Source: Methylocella silvestris BL2
Lineage (GTDB): Bacteria > Pseudomonadota > Alphaproteobacteria > Rhizobiales > Beijerinckiaceae
DNA: 64,000 nucleotides
NCBI RefSeq assembly: GCF_000021745.1
Contig: NC_011666.1
Coordinates: 3,251,001 to 3,315,000 of the forward strand
Direction of reading: 5' to 3'
In this document: positions 22,733 through 30,672 of the stretch, in pieces
How positions within the stretch are numbered: position 1 is the first letter of the stretch
Layout of the letters: each line of letters begins with the position of its first letter
The notes under the pieces: model-generated
Database searches by the model: none
The model's input: only the letters and a program-made list of their open reading frames with translations
Told to the model about the DNA's origin: nothing
Program-made: the position numbers and the translations under genes

Positions 22733-23440
22733 ATGAATAAGGTTTTTCCAGACGCAAAGTCGGCTCTGGCGGATGCCGTCAAGGACGGCATGATCATGAT
22801 GTGCGGCGGCTTTGGTCTCTGCGGCATTCCGACCGAACTCATTCATGCCCTGCGCGATACTGGCGTCAAGAATTTGACCGTCGTCTCGAACAACGCCGGC
22901 GTCGACGGCGCAGGGCTCGGCCTGCTGCTTGAGACGCGGCAGATCAGAAAGATGGTGTCGTCCTATGTCGGCGAAAACAAGCTGTTCGAACAGCTGTTTT
23001 TATCGGGCGAGCTGGAACTTGAATTCAATCCGCAGGGCACGCTGGCCGAACGCATCAGGGCGGGCGGGGCGGGCATTCCGGCCTTCTTCACCAAGACGGG
23101 CGTCGGCACGGTGATCGCCGACGGCAAGGAAATCCGCGACTTCGACGGCGCGACCTATGTCATGGAGCGCGGCATCGTCGCCGACGTTTCCCTCGTGCAT
23201 GCCTGGAAGGGCGACACGGAGGGAAATCTTGTGTTTCGGAAGACCGCGCGAAATTTCAATCCGATGATGGCGAGCGCCGGCAAAATGACGATCGCCGAGG
23301 TCGAGCATCTCGTGCCCGCTGGCGAGATCGACCCCGACCAGATCCATACCCCCGGCATTTTCGTCCAGCGCATCGTGCATACGCCAAACATCGCCAAGCT
23401 GATCGAGAAGCGGACGACGCGTCCTCGCGCAGCGGCCTGA
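22733..23440 (+). CDS. scoA: 3-oxoacid CoA-transferase subunit A
   Basis: 235 residues. Class I CoA-transferase alpha subunit: MCGGFGLCGIPTELIHAL at the N-terminus, NNAGVDGAGLGLLLETRQI, GTLAERIRAGGAGIPAFFT. With ScoB it moves CoA from succinyl-CoA to acetoacetate, giving acetoacetyl-CoA, the entry for ketone bodies and for depolymerised polyhydroxybutyrate. Followed after 28 bases by scoB with its own ribosome site (AAGGAGA). Confidence 0.95.
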   Translation: MNKVFPDAKSALADAVKDGMIMMCGGFGLCGIPTELIHALRDTGVKNLTVVSNNAGVDGAGLGLLLETRQIRKMVSSYVGENKLFEQLFLSGELELEFNPQGTLAERIRAGGAGIPAFFTKTGVGTVIADGKEIRDFDGATYVMERGIVADVSLVHAWKGDTEGNLVFRKTARNFNPMMASAGKMTIAEVEHLVPAGEIDPDQIHTPGIFVQRIVHTPNIAKLIEKRTTRPRAAA

Positions 23441-23468
23441 GCGACCCCATTCAAGGAGATAGAAATCG

Positions 23469-24131
23469 ATGGCCTGGACGAGGGATCAGATGGCGGCCGA
23501 GGCCGCCAAGGAATTGCGCGACGGTTTTTATGTCAATCTCGGCATCGGCATTCCGACGCTCGTCGCCAATTATATTCCGGCCGGCATGAATGTGCAGTTG
23601 CAGAGCGAAAACGGCATGCTCGGCATGGGACCCTTCCCCTTTGAGGGCGAGGAAGACCCCGATCTTATCAACGCCGGCAAGCAGACCATCACCGAACTGC
23701 CGACAACCAGCTTTTTCTCCTCCGCCGACAGTTTTGGCATGATCCGCGGCGGCCACATCGATCTCGCCATCCTTGGCGCGATGGAGGTCACCGAAAAGGG
23801 CGATCTCGCCAATTGGATGATCCCCGGCAAAATGGTCAAGGGGATGGGCGGCGCGATGGATCTTGTCGCCGGCGTCAAGCGCGTCGTCGTCGTCATGGAG
23901 CATACCGCCAAGGGGCAATCGAAGCTGCTGCATCATTGCACGCTGCCGCTGACGGGCTCGGCGGTCGTCGACCGCGTGATTAGCGATCTCGCCGTGTTCG
24001 ACATCGACAAGGCGGGTGGGACCGGCATGGTTCTGGTGCGGCTCGCCGATGGCGTCACGGTCGACGAAATCAAGGCCAAGACGGAAGCGAAATTCACGGT
24101 CGCGCCCGACCTGGAGGTCAAGGCGGCGTAG
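23469..24131 (+). CDS. scoB: 3-oxoacid CoA-transferase subunit B
   Basis: 220 residues. Beta subunit with the catalytic glutamate E47 in [15 protein letters not shown], which forms the acyl-glutamate and CoA-thioester intermediates. Other family marks are [38 protein letters not shown] and [15 protein letters not shown]. Forms the active complex with ScoA. Functionally it complements phaA/phaB further along the window by returning acetoacetate to the CoA pool. Ends 6 bases from the convergent comF gene. Confidence 0.96.
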   Translation: MAWTRDQMAAEAAKELRDGFYVNLGIGIPTLVANYIPAGMNVQLQSENGMLGMGPFPFEGEEDPDLINAGKQTITELPTTSFFSSADSFGMIRGGHIDLAILGAMEVTEKGDLANWMIPGKMVKGMGGAMDLVAGVKRVVVVMEHTAKGQSKLLHHCTLPLTGSAVVDRVISDLAVFDIDKAGGTGMVLVRLADGVTVDEIKAKTEAKFTVAPDLEVKAA

Positions 24132-24137
24132 GCTTTC

Positions 24138-24944
24138 CTAGATAACGCGCGCAAACACCAGAACGTCGACGCGCTCCGCCTTGGCGCGTAGCAGCGCGCG
24201 GGCGGCCGCGTTCACCGTCGCGCCCGAGGTCATGACGTCGTCGACCAGCACGATGGCGCGGCCTTCAACCTGCGCGATCGTCTCTTCCTTGACGCGAAAG
24301 GCGCCCTGCATGTTGAGGGCGCGCTGCGACTTCGTGAGGCGCACCTGCGATTGCGTCGGCTTTACTCGCTCGAGACAAAGCGGATCGACCGGGACGCCGC
24401 TCGCGGCCGAGACCGCCTGCGCCATCGCCTGCGCCTGATTGAAGCGGCGTGAAAACAGCCGCCCGCGGTGGAGCGGGATCGGCATCAGGCAGTCGGCGTC
24501 GTTGAGGATATCGGCGCCGGCGCGCGCCATCCAGGCCCCGAGCGGCTTTGCGAGCTCCATCCGGTCGCCATATTTCAACCGGTGGATGAGGTGGCGGACG
24601 GGCCCGTCCTCGAACTGCGCGACGGCGCGGGCGCGTTCATAGACGGGCGGGTTCGCCACTGCGTCGGGCGAGAGCAGGCCTTCGTCGCCGAGATCGACGG
24701 CAAAGGGGACGCCGAGACGTTCGCAGAACGGCCGTTCGATGAAGCGCACTTTCGACCAGCAGGCGGCGCAGAGCGAGCCATGCGCGGCGGTCGCCTGCCG
24801 GCAGCTGAGGCAGGAGGGCGGAAAGACGAGGTCGGCGGCGGCGCGCCCGGCGAGGCGCAACGGCGGCGCGATCGAGCCGAAGGCCGAGCGCAGCATGGCG
24901 CCCGCGACAGTGAAGGGATCGCTGGCGCGGCGCGCGCGAATCAT
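24138..24944 (-). CDS. ComF-family phosphoribosyltransferase-like protein
   Basis: 268 residues. An N-terminal four-Cys zinc-finger-like segment (FPPSCLSCRQ ... LCAACWSKV) precedes a phosphoribosyltransferase fold with LIHRLKYGDR, MPIPLHRGRLFSRRFNQAQ, KPTQSQVRLTKSQR and the PRPP loop VLVDDVMTSGATV. In naturally competent bacteria ComF has a role in DNA uptake; in others the role is unclear. It starts inside an ATGA overlap with the stop of the class IV aminotransferase gene, so the two are coupled. Confidence 0.9.
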   Translation of the reverse strand: MIRARRASDPFTVAGAMLRSAFGSIAPPLRLAGRAAADLVFPPSCLSCRQATAAHGSLCAACWSKVRFIERPFCERLGVPFAVDLGDEGLLSPDAVANPPVYERARAVAQFEDGPVRHLIHRLKYGDRMELAKPLGAWMARAGADILNDADCLMPIPLHRGRLFSRRFNQAQAMAQAVSAASGVPVDPLCLERVKPTQSQVRLTKSQRALNMQGAFRVKEETIAQVEGRAIVLVDDVMTSGATVNAAARALLRAKAERVDVLVFARVI

Positions 24945-25783
24945 CGGATTTCAACCCCGCATTCGGCGGCGATGGCGCGCCGCAGGAGATCTTGCAGCGC
25001 TTCGACGATCTTGGCGCCTTTCGCGCCGATTGCAACGGCGCCGATCCGCTCGACGGGGGCGATCAGCCGGAGACTGTTGGTCATGAAGGCGGCATCGGCG
25101 GCGCAGAATTCCTCAAGGGTCAGCGCGCGTTCCCGGCAGTGGAGGCCGAGCGCCGGCCCCTGCTCCAGCAGAAACCCCCGGATGATTCCGGGCAGCGCGC
25201 CGTCTGCAAGCGGCGGGGTCGCGAGTTCGTCGCCATAGAGCGCAAACAGATTGCCGATCGAGGCGCAGGCGACGCGTCCCGCGCCGTTGAGAAACAGCGC
25301 CTCATTGCAGCCGCGCGCGGCTGCCCTCCGCATGGCGAGGATGGCGTCGAGATAGGAAAGCGTTTTCAGGCGCGAGGTCGGCGAGGTTTCATTGCGCCGG
25401 ATTTCCGCGACGTCGATCGCAAGCGGCGGCCCGAAGAAGGCCGGCGTGAAGGGCGAAAGGGCGCCAAAGATCGCCGGCTTCTGAACGCCGGTGGGAACAA
25501 GGCCGCGCAGCCCCGCGCCGCGCGTGACGGTGACGCGCAGCACATGCCGCTCCCCGCCGGCCGCGAGCGCGCCGATACATTGGCGGATGGAGCCTTCGTC
25601 GGCGTCGATCCCAAGTTCGCGCAACGCGTTCATGAGACGCGCAAGATGCGCCTCTGCGAGGAACGCGCGGCCGTTCAACACGAGCGCGGTATCGAACACG
25701 CCGTCGCCGAGCGTCAGCCCCCGGTCGCCAAGATCGAACGGCGCGCGGGCGTCCGGGTAGAGGGCGCCGTCAAGCCAGTACAT
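24941..25783 (-). CDS. pabC: Class IV aminotransferase, 4-amino-4-deoxychorismate lyase-like
   Basis: About 280 residues. Fold type IV PLP enzyme: LGDRGLTLGDGVFDT near the N-terminus, the lysine region SRLKTLSYLDAILAMRRA and the cofactor loop NEALFLNGAGRVACASIGNLF followed by LPGIIRGFLLE. Length and motifs suit aminodeoxychorismate lyase (folate pathway) or a D-amino-acid/branched-chain aminotransferase; the gene symbol is therefore tentative. Two ATG codons (25786, 25783) follow GAAGG; the second has better spacing. A TTG at 25822 is a less likely start. Coupled to comF by ATGA. Confidence 0.78.
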   Translation of the reverse strand: MYWLDGALYPDARAPFDLGDRGLTLGDGVFDTALVLNGRAFLAEAHLARLMNALRELGIDADEGSIRQCIGALAAGGERHVLRVTVTRGAGLRGLVPTGVQKPAIFGALSPFTPAFFGPPLAIDVAEIRRNETSPTSRLKTLSYLDAILAMRRAAARGCNEALFLNGAGRVACASIGNLFALYGDELATPPLADGALPGIIRGFLLEQGPALGLHCRERALTLEEFCAADAAFMTNSLRLIAPVERIGAVAIGAKGAKIVEALQDLLRRAIAAECGVEIR

Positions 25784-25845
25784 CATGCGCCTTCGTTCGA
25801 CGGGCGCCGCGCGCGAACGCAAGTCTCAAAGTATTGCATCAAAAT

Positions 25846-25876
25846 ATGATCCAGATCATTGACAGGGAAAATTATA
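25846..25876 (-). promoter_or_regulatory. Promoter with palindromic operator before the aminotransferase-comF unit
   Basis: On the minus strand a perfect TATAAT (25876 to 25871) with a weak -35 predicts a start near 25864. Just downstream of it lies the palindrome ATGATC-CA-GATCAT (25846-25859), which also reads as an imperfect FNR-like site (ATGAT-N4-ATCAT). A palindrome placed between +5 and +18 is typical of a repressor operator. The TetR-family gene next door, transcribed toward it, is an obvious candidate regulator, but that is inference. Confidence 0.45.
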
Positions 25877-25916
25877 CTCCTGTTGTGTTGGCGTCGAGGC
25901 GCTCGCGACTGCCGGT

Positions 25917-26552
25917 TCAGCGCTTTTTTGAAACTGCCGCCGCCTTTTCTCCTGCGGGCTGTTGTGCGAGGCCGGCGAAAGCGAGCGCGTTGTTGCGGCC
26001 GAGCGCAAGCACCTGATCGGAGAGCGCCTTATCGGCGATCACACGGGCGAGCTGCAGGCTTCCCATCAATTGGGCGAAGATCCCATAGGCCAAACCGAGA
26101 CGATGCTCGGGAGATAATTTTTCCGGCAGGCCTGTCGAAATCCGGGCGATGAGGCGTTGCAGCTCCTTGCCGAATGCGGCGCGGGTGGCTTTTGGACGGC
26201 GCGTCACCTCGGGCGCGAGGGCCGCCATGGCGCAGCTGGTCGCGGGCTTATCGCGATGCGCTGGAGATAGATAAAAATCGACATAGGCGCGCAAATCGAG
26301 AGGCGACGCGGGGTCGGCGGTCACGCCCTTCGCATAGGCGGAGGAGGAGCTGAGCGCGAGAATCAGCGCTTCCTTGACCAAGGCTTCCTTCGAGGCGAAA
26401 TGGGCGTAGAACCCGCCATGGGTCAGCCCTGCGTCGGCCATGAGCGAGGCGACGCCGACGCCGTCAACTCCTTCCGCCCGAAACCGTTGAGCGGCGATCT
26501 CGACGACGCGGCGATGCGTATCAGCCTTATGGCCCTTCTCATATCTTGACAT
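25917..26552 (-). CDS. TetR/AcrR-family transcriptional regulator
   Basis: 211 residues. N-terminal helix-turn-helix at about residues 13-60 (RRVVEIAAQRFRAEGVDGVGVASLMADAGLTHGGFYAHFASKEALVKEAL). The C-terminal ligand domain carries SCAMAALAPEVTRRP, characteristic of a subgroup often beside NAD(P)-dependent or efflux genes. No divergent target gene is present; the nearest genes are the downstream class IV aminotransferase and comF. Starts MSRYEKGHKADTHRRV. Confidence 0.92.
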   Translation of the reverse strand: MSRYEKGHKADTHRRVVEIAAQRFRAEGVDGVGVASLMADAGLTHGGFYAHFASKEALVKEALILALSSSSAYAKGVTADPASPLDLRAYVDFYLSPAHRDKPATSCAMAALAPEVTRRPKATRAAFGKELQRLIARISTGLPEKLSPEHRLGLAYGIFAQLMGSLQLARVIADKALSDQVLALGRNNALAFAGLAQQPAGEKAAAVSKKR

Positions 26553-26740
26553 TCAAGCCTCACAGCAAATCGGTTGCAGCATAATATTCGAATCGAAATT
26601 CACTACATAAAATGATATGAGTAATGTCTGTGCGGGCAAAGCGCAAAGTTGTTCCGCGGCGCAAAAGCGTCCGTTGCGCCAAACCACAGGCGCGGGACGT
26701 TCGTCATATGTGCGGCGCGGAGGAATGGGGCGCGGCGGCT

Positions 26741-27031
26741 CTATTCGTCGTTTTCGCTGGTCAGGTCTTCGACGTCGATCGAGCCGCCGTTTTGTGATCC
26801 GTTCTTCAGGCGGACGCCCGGATAGCCGTCGCCGAGAAACGCGACGCCCGCCGCCTCAAGCGCGCGCTGAACCGCGGCGAGAGCCTCAAGATGACCCGCT
26901 ATCGCGCTGTCCTTGGCGGATTCCATGGTCGTGATCGTCTCTTCGCCGACTTTCGCCAATTTGGCCAAGGTCGTCCGATCCATGCCGATCAGCGCCCGCG
27001 CTGCGGCAAGTTGATAGCCTATTGTCAGCAT
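26741..27031 (-). CDS. Small helix-turn-helix (XRE-like) protein
   Basis: 96 residues from ATG 27031 (a TTG at 27052 would add seven). The pattern LAAARALIGMDRTTLAKLAKVGEETITTMESAK is the two-helix core of the small alphaproteobacterial XRE-like regulators, followed by LEALAAVQRALEAAGVAFLGDGYPGVRLK, also characteristic of them. Such proteins are usually single-domain DNA-binding regulators. The role is unknown. It is divergent from the fabI operon, separated by about 360 bases that hold a possible Pho box, so it could bear on that operon. Confidence 0.75.
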   Translation of the reverse strand: MLTIGYQLAAARALIGMDRTTLAKLAKVGEETITTMESAKDSAIAGHLEALAAVQRALEAAGVAFLGDGYPGVRLKNGSQNGGSIDVEDLTSENDE

Positions 27032-27388
27032 TGTCTGCACCCGGAAACCCAAGGATTCCCGCTATCATAACCAGAAGCCGATCCGGCGCCACCCCGCCTT
27101 GCAGCGGTGTGAAATCAGGCCCGGTCCGATGCCGGCCGGCGGGTCAATCAACTTCGCCCGGCGGCCGGATCGAGGGCGAGAGGAAGGCTTCCTCGGCGGT
27201 CTGGCCTATGAATTCGCGGTCAAGAACCGCTCGCCCCGATTCCTTTTTCGACGTGCCTGGCTTCGGTTTTTTAGGAGTTCCCCTGCGCCGCGATCCGACC
27301 GATCAGGCGGTTTATGTTGCGCTGCGTCATAATTCTGCGATAAGATTTATTTATGAACAACTGAAGCGGCGCTTCTGGCGTTGCACAT
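27032..27388. other. Divergent intergenic region before the fabI-ackA operon
   Basis: About 357 bases. It holds the Pho-box-like repeat and AT-rich -10 region listed separately at its right end. The left part is GC-rich; plus-strand frames there give no recognisable protein. A T-rich stretch GGTTTTTTAGG (about 27265-27275) is not preceded by a stem. Confidence 0.45.
27324..27353 (+). promoter_or_regulatory. Possible Pho box and -10 of the fabI-ackA operon
   Basis: Two 7-mers GCGTCAT (27324-27330) and CTGCGAT (27335-27341) separated by 4 bases match the PhoB half-site CTGTCAT at 5 of 7 positions each, with the canonical 11-base period. An AT-rich -10-like TATTTA (27348-27353) follows. The match is imperfect; it gains weight because, as I recall, a homologous pta-ackA-fabI operon in Sinorhizobium meliloti is induced by phosphate starvation. 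Confidence 0.35.
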
Positions 27389-28234
27389 ATGTTCCCAGAG
27401 GCGTTTGTGTCGGAGCAGCCCGCAAGCCGTGATTTCCCTGCGCCAATCTGGGACCCCTCGATGCGCATCGGCGACATGTTGCGCGGGCGCAAGGGGCTGA
27501 TCGTTGGCGTCGCCAATGCGGACAGCATCGCTTTTGGCTCGGCCGCCACGTTGCGCGAGCTAGGGGCCGATCTCGCCGTCACCTATCTCAATGAAAAGGC
27601 GGAGCCTTTCGTCCGGCCGCTGGCGGAGGCGCTGGGCGCTGAGCTGATCCTTCCGCTCGACGTCGAGACGCCCGGGCAGATGGAGGCCGTGTTCGACGCG
27701 GTCCGGGCCAAATGGGGCCGGCTCGACTTCCTCGTTCATTCGATCGCCTTCGCCCCGCGCGATGATCTGCACGGCCGCGTCGTCGACTGCTCGCTTGCCG
27801 GCTTCCAGCAGGCGATGGCGGTGTCGTGCCATTCCTTTATCGCGATGGCCCGGCTTGCCGAGCCGCTGATGACCGACGGCGGCGCGCTTCTGACCATGAC
27901 CTATCATGGCGCCGACAAGGTCGTTCAGAATTACAACATGATGGGGCCGGTCAAGGCGGCGCTGGAGGCGAGCGTGCGCTATCTGGCGGCCGAACTCGGG
28001 CCGCAGCGCATCCGCGTCCATGCGGTTTCGCCGGGGCCTCTGCTGACGCGCGCCTCGAGCGGCATCGCCGAATTCAAGGACCTGATCGACGACGCCATCG
28101 AACGCGCCCCGAGCCGAAGGATCGTCAATATCGCCGAGGTCGGACGCGTTGTCGCCTTTCTTGTAAGCGGCGCTTCGTCGGGCATGACCGGCGACACAAT
28201 CTATGTGGATGCGGGCCTCAATATCGTCGCCTGA
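27389..28234 (+). CDS. fabI: Enoyl-[ACP] reductase (FabI-type, SDR)
   Basis: 281 residues as drawn; ATG 27461 or 27476 (MRIGDMLRGRKGLIVGVAN) gives the usual FabI start, so the first 24 residues may be untranslated. Family marks are the modified nucleotide loop GVANADSIAFGSA, LDFLVHSIAFAPRDDL and the catalytic Tyr-x6-Lys YNMMGPVKAAL, then SPGPLLTRASSGI. It reduces enoyl-ACP with NAD(P)H in fatty acid elongation. Being first in an operon with a PhaC-like protein, Pta and AckA suggests a paralogue specialised for that unit rather than the housekeeping FabI. Confidence 0.93.
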   Translation: MFPEAFVSEQPASRDFPAPIWDPSMRIGDMLRGRKGLIVGVANADSIAFGSAATLRELGADLAVTYLNEKAEPFVRPLAEALGAELILPLDVETPGQMEAVFDAVRAKWGRLDFLVHSIAFAPRDDLHGRVVDCSLAGFQQAMAVSCHSFIAMARLAEPLMTDGGALLTMTYHGADKVVQNYNMMGPVKAALEASVRYLAAELGPQRIRVHAVSPGPLLTRASSGIAEFKDLIDDAIERAPSRRIVNIAEVGRVVAFLVSGASSGMTGDTIYVDAGLNIVA

Positions 28235-28293
28235 GCTGACGTCGGCCCGCCGCCGCGCCCACATATTCCGCTGCAACGATTAAGGACAATCCG

Positions 28294-30672
28294 ATGAAGC
28301 CTATAGCGCAATCCGCTGGGACGCTGGAGCGTTTCGGCCTCGCCCAGAAAAGCGAAAGTCTGAACCGCCGTCTGAGCGATGTCACGGCGCTGTCGCAATC
28401 GCTGCAGAAGCTGCGCTCCGGCCACCTTGCGCGCATCGGGGCGGCGCAAGGGGAGGCGCGCAAGGAAAACGCGGCCAAACTCCGCGAGATCTGGTCGCCG
28501 CGCCGCGACGGCGCTGAGCTGTTGCGCGAGTTTACGGATTATGCGGTCGACTTTGCGCAGCGCTCCGTGTTGTTTCTCGACATCATGCGCGACGTCGGCA
28601 ATGCGTTCAACGAGCAAATGGCGGGCGAGCGCACTCCTGTGCTCGTCTATGATTATGAGATGGCGCTCGACGGCCGCAAGATGAGCCGGCCGGTGAATTA
28701 TGCGCTGGTCCGCATCATTCCGCCGGAGGGAACGCCGGTCGATCCGATGCGCCGGCCCTTCATGATCATTGACCCGCGCGCCGGGCACGGCCCCGGCATC
28801 GGTGGTTTCAAGCTCGACAGCGAAGTTGGCGTCGCCCTCGCGCATGGCCACGCCGTCTATTTCGTGATTTTCTTTCCCGATCCCGAGCCAGGCCAGACTC
28901 TTGCCGATGTCTGCGCGGCGGAAGGCCTCTTCGTGCGGGAAGTGTCGCGGCGTCATCCCGGCGCCGACAAGCCGGCGATCCTTGGCAATTGCCAGGGCGG
29001 CTGGGCCGCTGCGCTCGTCGCCGCCTCGAACCCCTATGTCACCGGCCCGATCGTGCTGAATGGCGCGCCGCTCAGCTATTGGGCCGGCGAACGCGGCAAG
29101 AATCCGCTCCGCTACAAGGGCGGGCTCAAGGGCGGCGCGATGCCGGTTCTGCTTTTGTCGGATCTTGGCAATGGCCGTTTCGACGGCGCCAATCTCGTCT
29201 TCAACTTCGAATCCATGAATCCCGGCAACACATGGTGGAGCAAATATTACAACGTCTTCGCCAATGTCGACAGCGAGGGGCCGCGCTTCAAGGCGTTCGA
29301 AAAATGGTGGTCGTCATTTTATGATTTGAACGAAGCGGAGATCCGCTGGATCGTCGAAAATCTCTTCATCGGCGACAAATTGGAGCGCGGCGACGCCATG
29401 CTCGGCGGTCGTGGCGCGGTGGATTTGCGGAAGATCAAATCGCCCATCATCATTTTCGCCAGCAAGGGCGACGATATCACGCCGCCGCCGCAGGCGCTCG
29501 CCTGGATCGCCAAAGTCTATGGCGACGAACGCGAGATACGCGCGCGCGGCCAGAAGATCCTCTACATCGTGCATGAGGATATCGGCCATCTTGGCATCTT
29601 CGTGTCCGCCAAGGTGGCGCTGAAGGAGCACGACCGCATCGTCTCGACGCTCGACGCGATCGAGGCGCTGGCGCCGGGCCTCTATGAAATGCAGATCGAA
29701 AAGCTCGTCTCGGACGCTACCGAGCCGAGCTATCTCGTCGGTTTCGAGGAGCGCACCCTCGCCGATCTCAATGCGTTCGACGACGGCGCCGAGGACGAGG
29801 CTTTCGAGGCCGTCGCGCGTCTTTCCGAATTTGGCGTTGATCTTTACGAAATGCTGCTGCGGCCGACAATCCAGGCATTGGCGACCCCGGCCTCCGCGCA
29901 GGCAATGGCGCGGGCGCATCCGCTGCGCGCCCGCCGCGTGATTCTGTCGGACCGCAATCCTGTGATGCCGCTTGTCGCGCCGCTCGCCGCCGCGGCGCGG
30001 GAAGCGCGGAAGCCCGTCGCGGCGGGCAATCCCTTCTTCGCCACGGAAAAGCTGACCGCGGCGATGATCGAGCAGTCGATGAATTTCTGGAGCGATCTGC
30101 GCGGCGCGTTCGACGAACTCGCCTTCTTCGCGATCTATTCCAATCCGCTGCTGTCTCGCCTGACGGACCGCGATCGCTCGCCGCCCGCGAGCGATCCGGC
30201 CGATGGGTTGCGCGAACTGCCGCTCGTGAATGAAGCGCTGGCGAATCTGTCGCGCGGCGGCTTCGCCGAGGCGGTGATCCGCATGCTGGTCCTGCTCGCG
30301 CGCTCGCGCGGGGAAGTGCGCCAGACCCGCCTTGAACGATCCAGGGCCACGCTGCAGAATGCAGAGCCGTTCAAAAGCCTTGGCGAGAGCGAGCGCACGC
30401 GGATCATCCATGAGCAAACGCTGATTATCGACTTCGAACCGGAGGCGGCGCTGGCGACCTTGCCCGATCTTTTGCCCATTGACGCGGACCGCCGGCGCGC
30501 GCTCGAACTCGTCAAGGATATCGTTGGCGACGTCAGGGAAATGAGCGAACCGACCATCGCCATGTTCGCGCGGCTGCGCCAACGGCTGGGCGCGCCGGAC
30601 GACGGCGCCCTCGTCCGCAGCGATTCGGCGCGTCAGTTCCGCGAGCACGAAGTGCTTGAGACGCTGCAATGA
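28294..30672 (+). CDS. DUF3141 protein, PhaC-like alpha/beta hydrolase
   Basis: 792 residues. The middle domain looks like a polyhydroxyalkanoate synthase core: a nucleophile elbow with cysteine, GNCQGGW (C233), instead of the serine of lipases; an acid candidate D393 in SKGDDITPP; and the histidine H432 in GHLGIF. Together they form the Cys-Asp-His set used by PhaC. The N-terminal about 110 residues are helical and charged, and the C-terminal about 300 residues are an all-alpha extension absent from PhaC. No signal or TM. Polymer synthesis has not been shown for the family as far as I know. Ends in an ATGA overlap with the Pta gene. Confidence 0.85.
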   Translation: MKPIAQSAGTLERFGLAQKSESLNRRLSDVTALSQSLQKLRSGHLARIGAAQGEARKENAAKLREIWSPRRDGAELLREFTDYAVDFAQRSVLFLDIMRDVGNAFNEQMAGERTPVLVYDYEMALDGRKMSRPVNYALVRIIPPEGTPVDPMRRPFMIIDPRAGHGPGIGGFKLDSEVGVALAHGHAVYFVIFFPDPEPGQTLADVCAAEGLFVREVSRRHPGADKPAILGNCQGGWAAALVAASNPYVTGPIVLNGAPLSYWAGERGKNPLRYKGGLKGGAMPVLLLSDLGNGRFDGANLVFNFESMNPGNTWWSKYYNVFANVDSEGPRFKAFEKWWSSFYDLNEAEIRWIVENLFIGDKLERGDAMLGGRGAVDLRKIKSPIIIFASKGDDITPPPQALAWIAKVYGDEREIRARGQKILYIVHEDIGHLGIFVSAKVALKEHDRIVSTLDAIEALAPGLYEMQIEKLVSDATEPSYLVGFEERTLADLNAFDDGAEDEAFEAVARLSEFGVDLYEMLLRPTIQALATPASAQAMARAHPLRARRVILSDRNPVMPLVAPLAAAAREARKPVAAGNPFFATEKLTAAMIEQSMNFWSDLRGAFDELAFFAIYSNPLLSRLTDRDRSPPASDPADGLRELPLVNEALANLSRGGFAEAVIRMLVLLARSRGEVRQTRLERSRATLQNAEPFKSLGESERTRIIHEQTLIIDFEPEAALATLPDLLPIDADRRRALELVKDIVGDVREMSEPTIAMFARLRQRLGAPDDGALVRSDSARQFREHEVLETLQ

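Noticed and set aside
25859-25879. TTGACA followed by TATACT on the plus strand as a promoter
   Set aside because: Spacing is only 8 bases and there is no plus-strand gene downstream.
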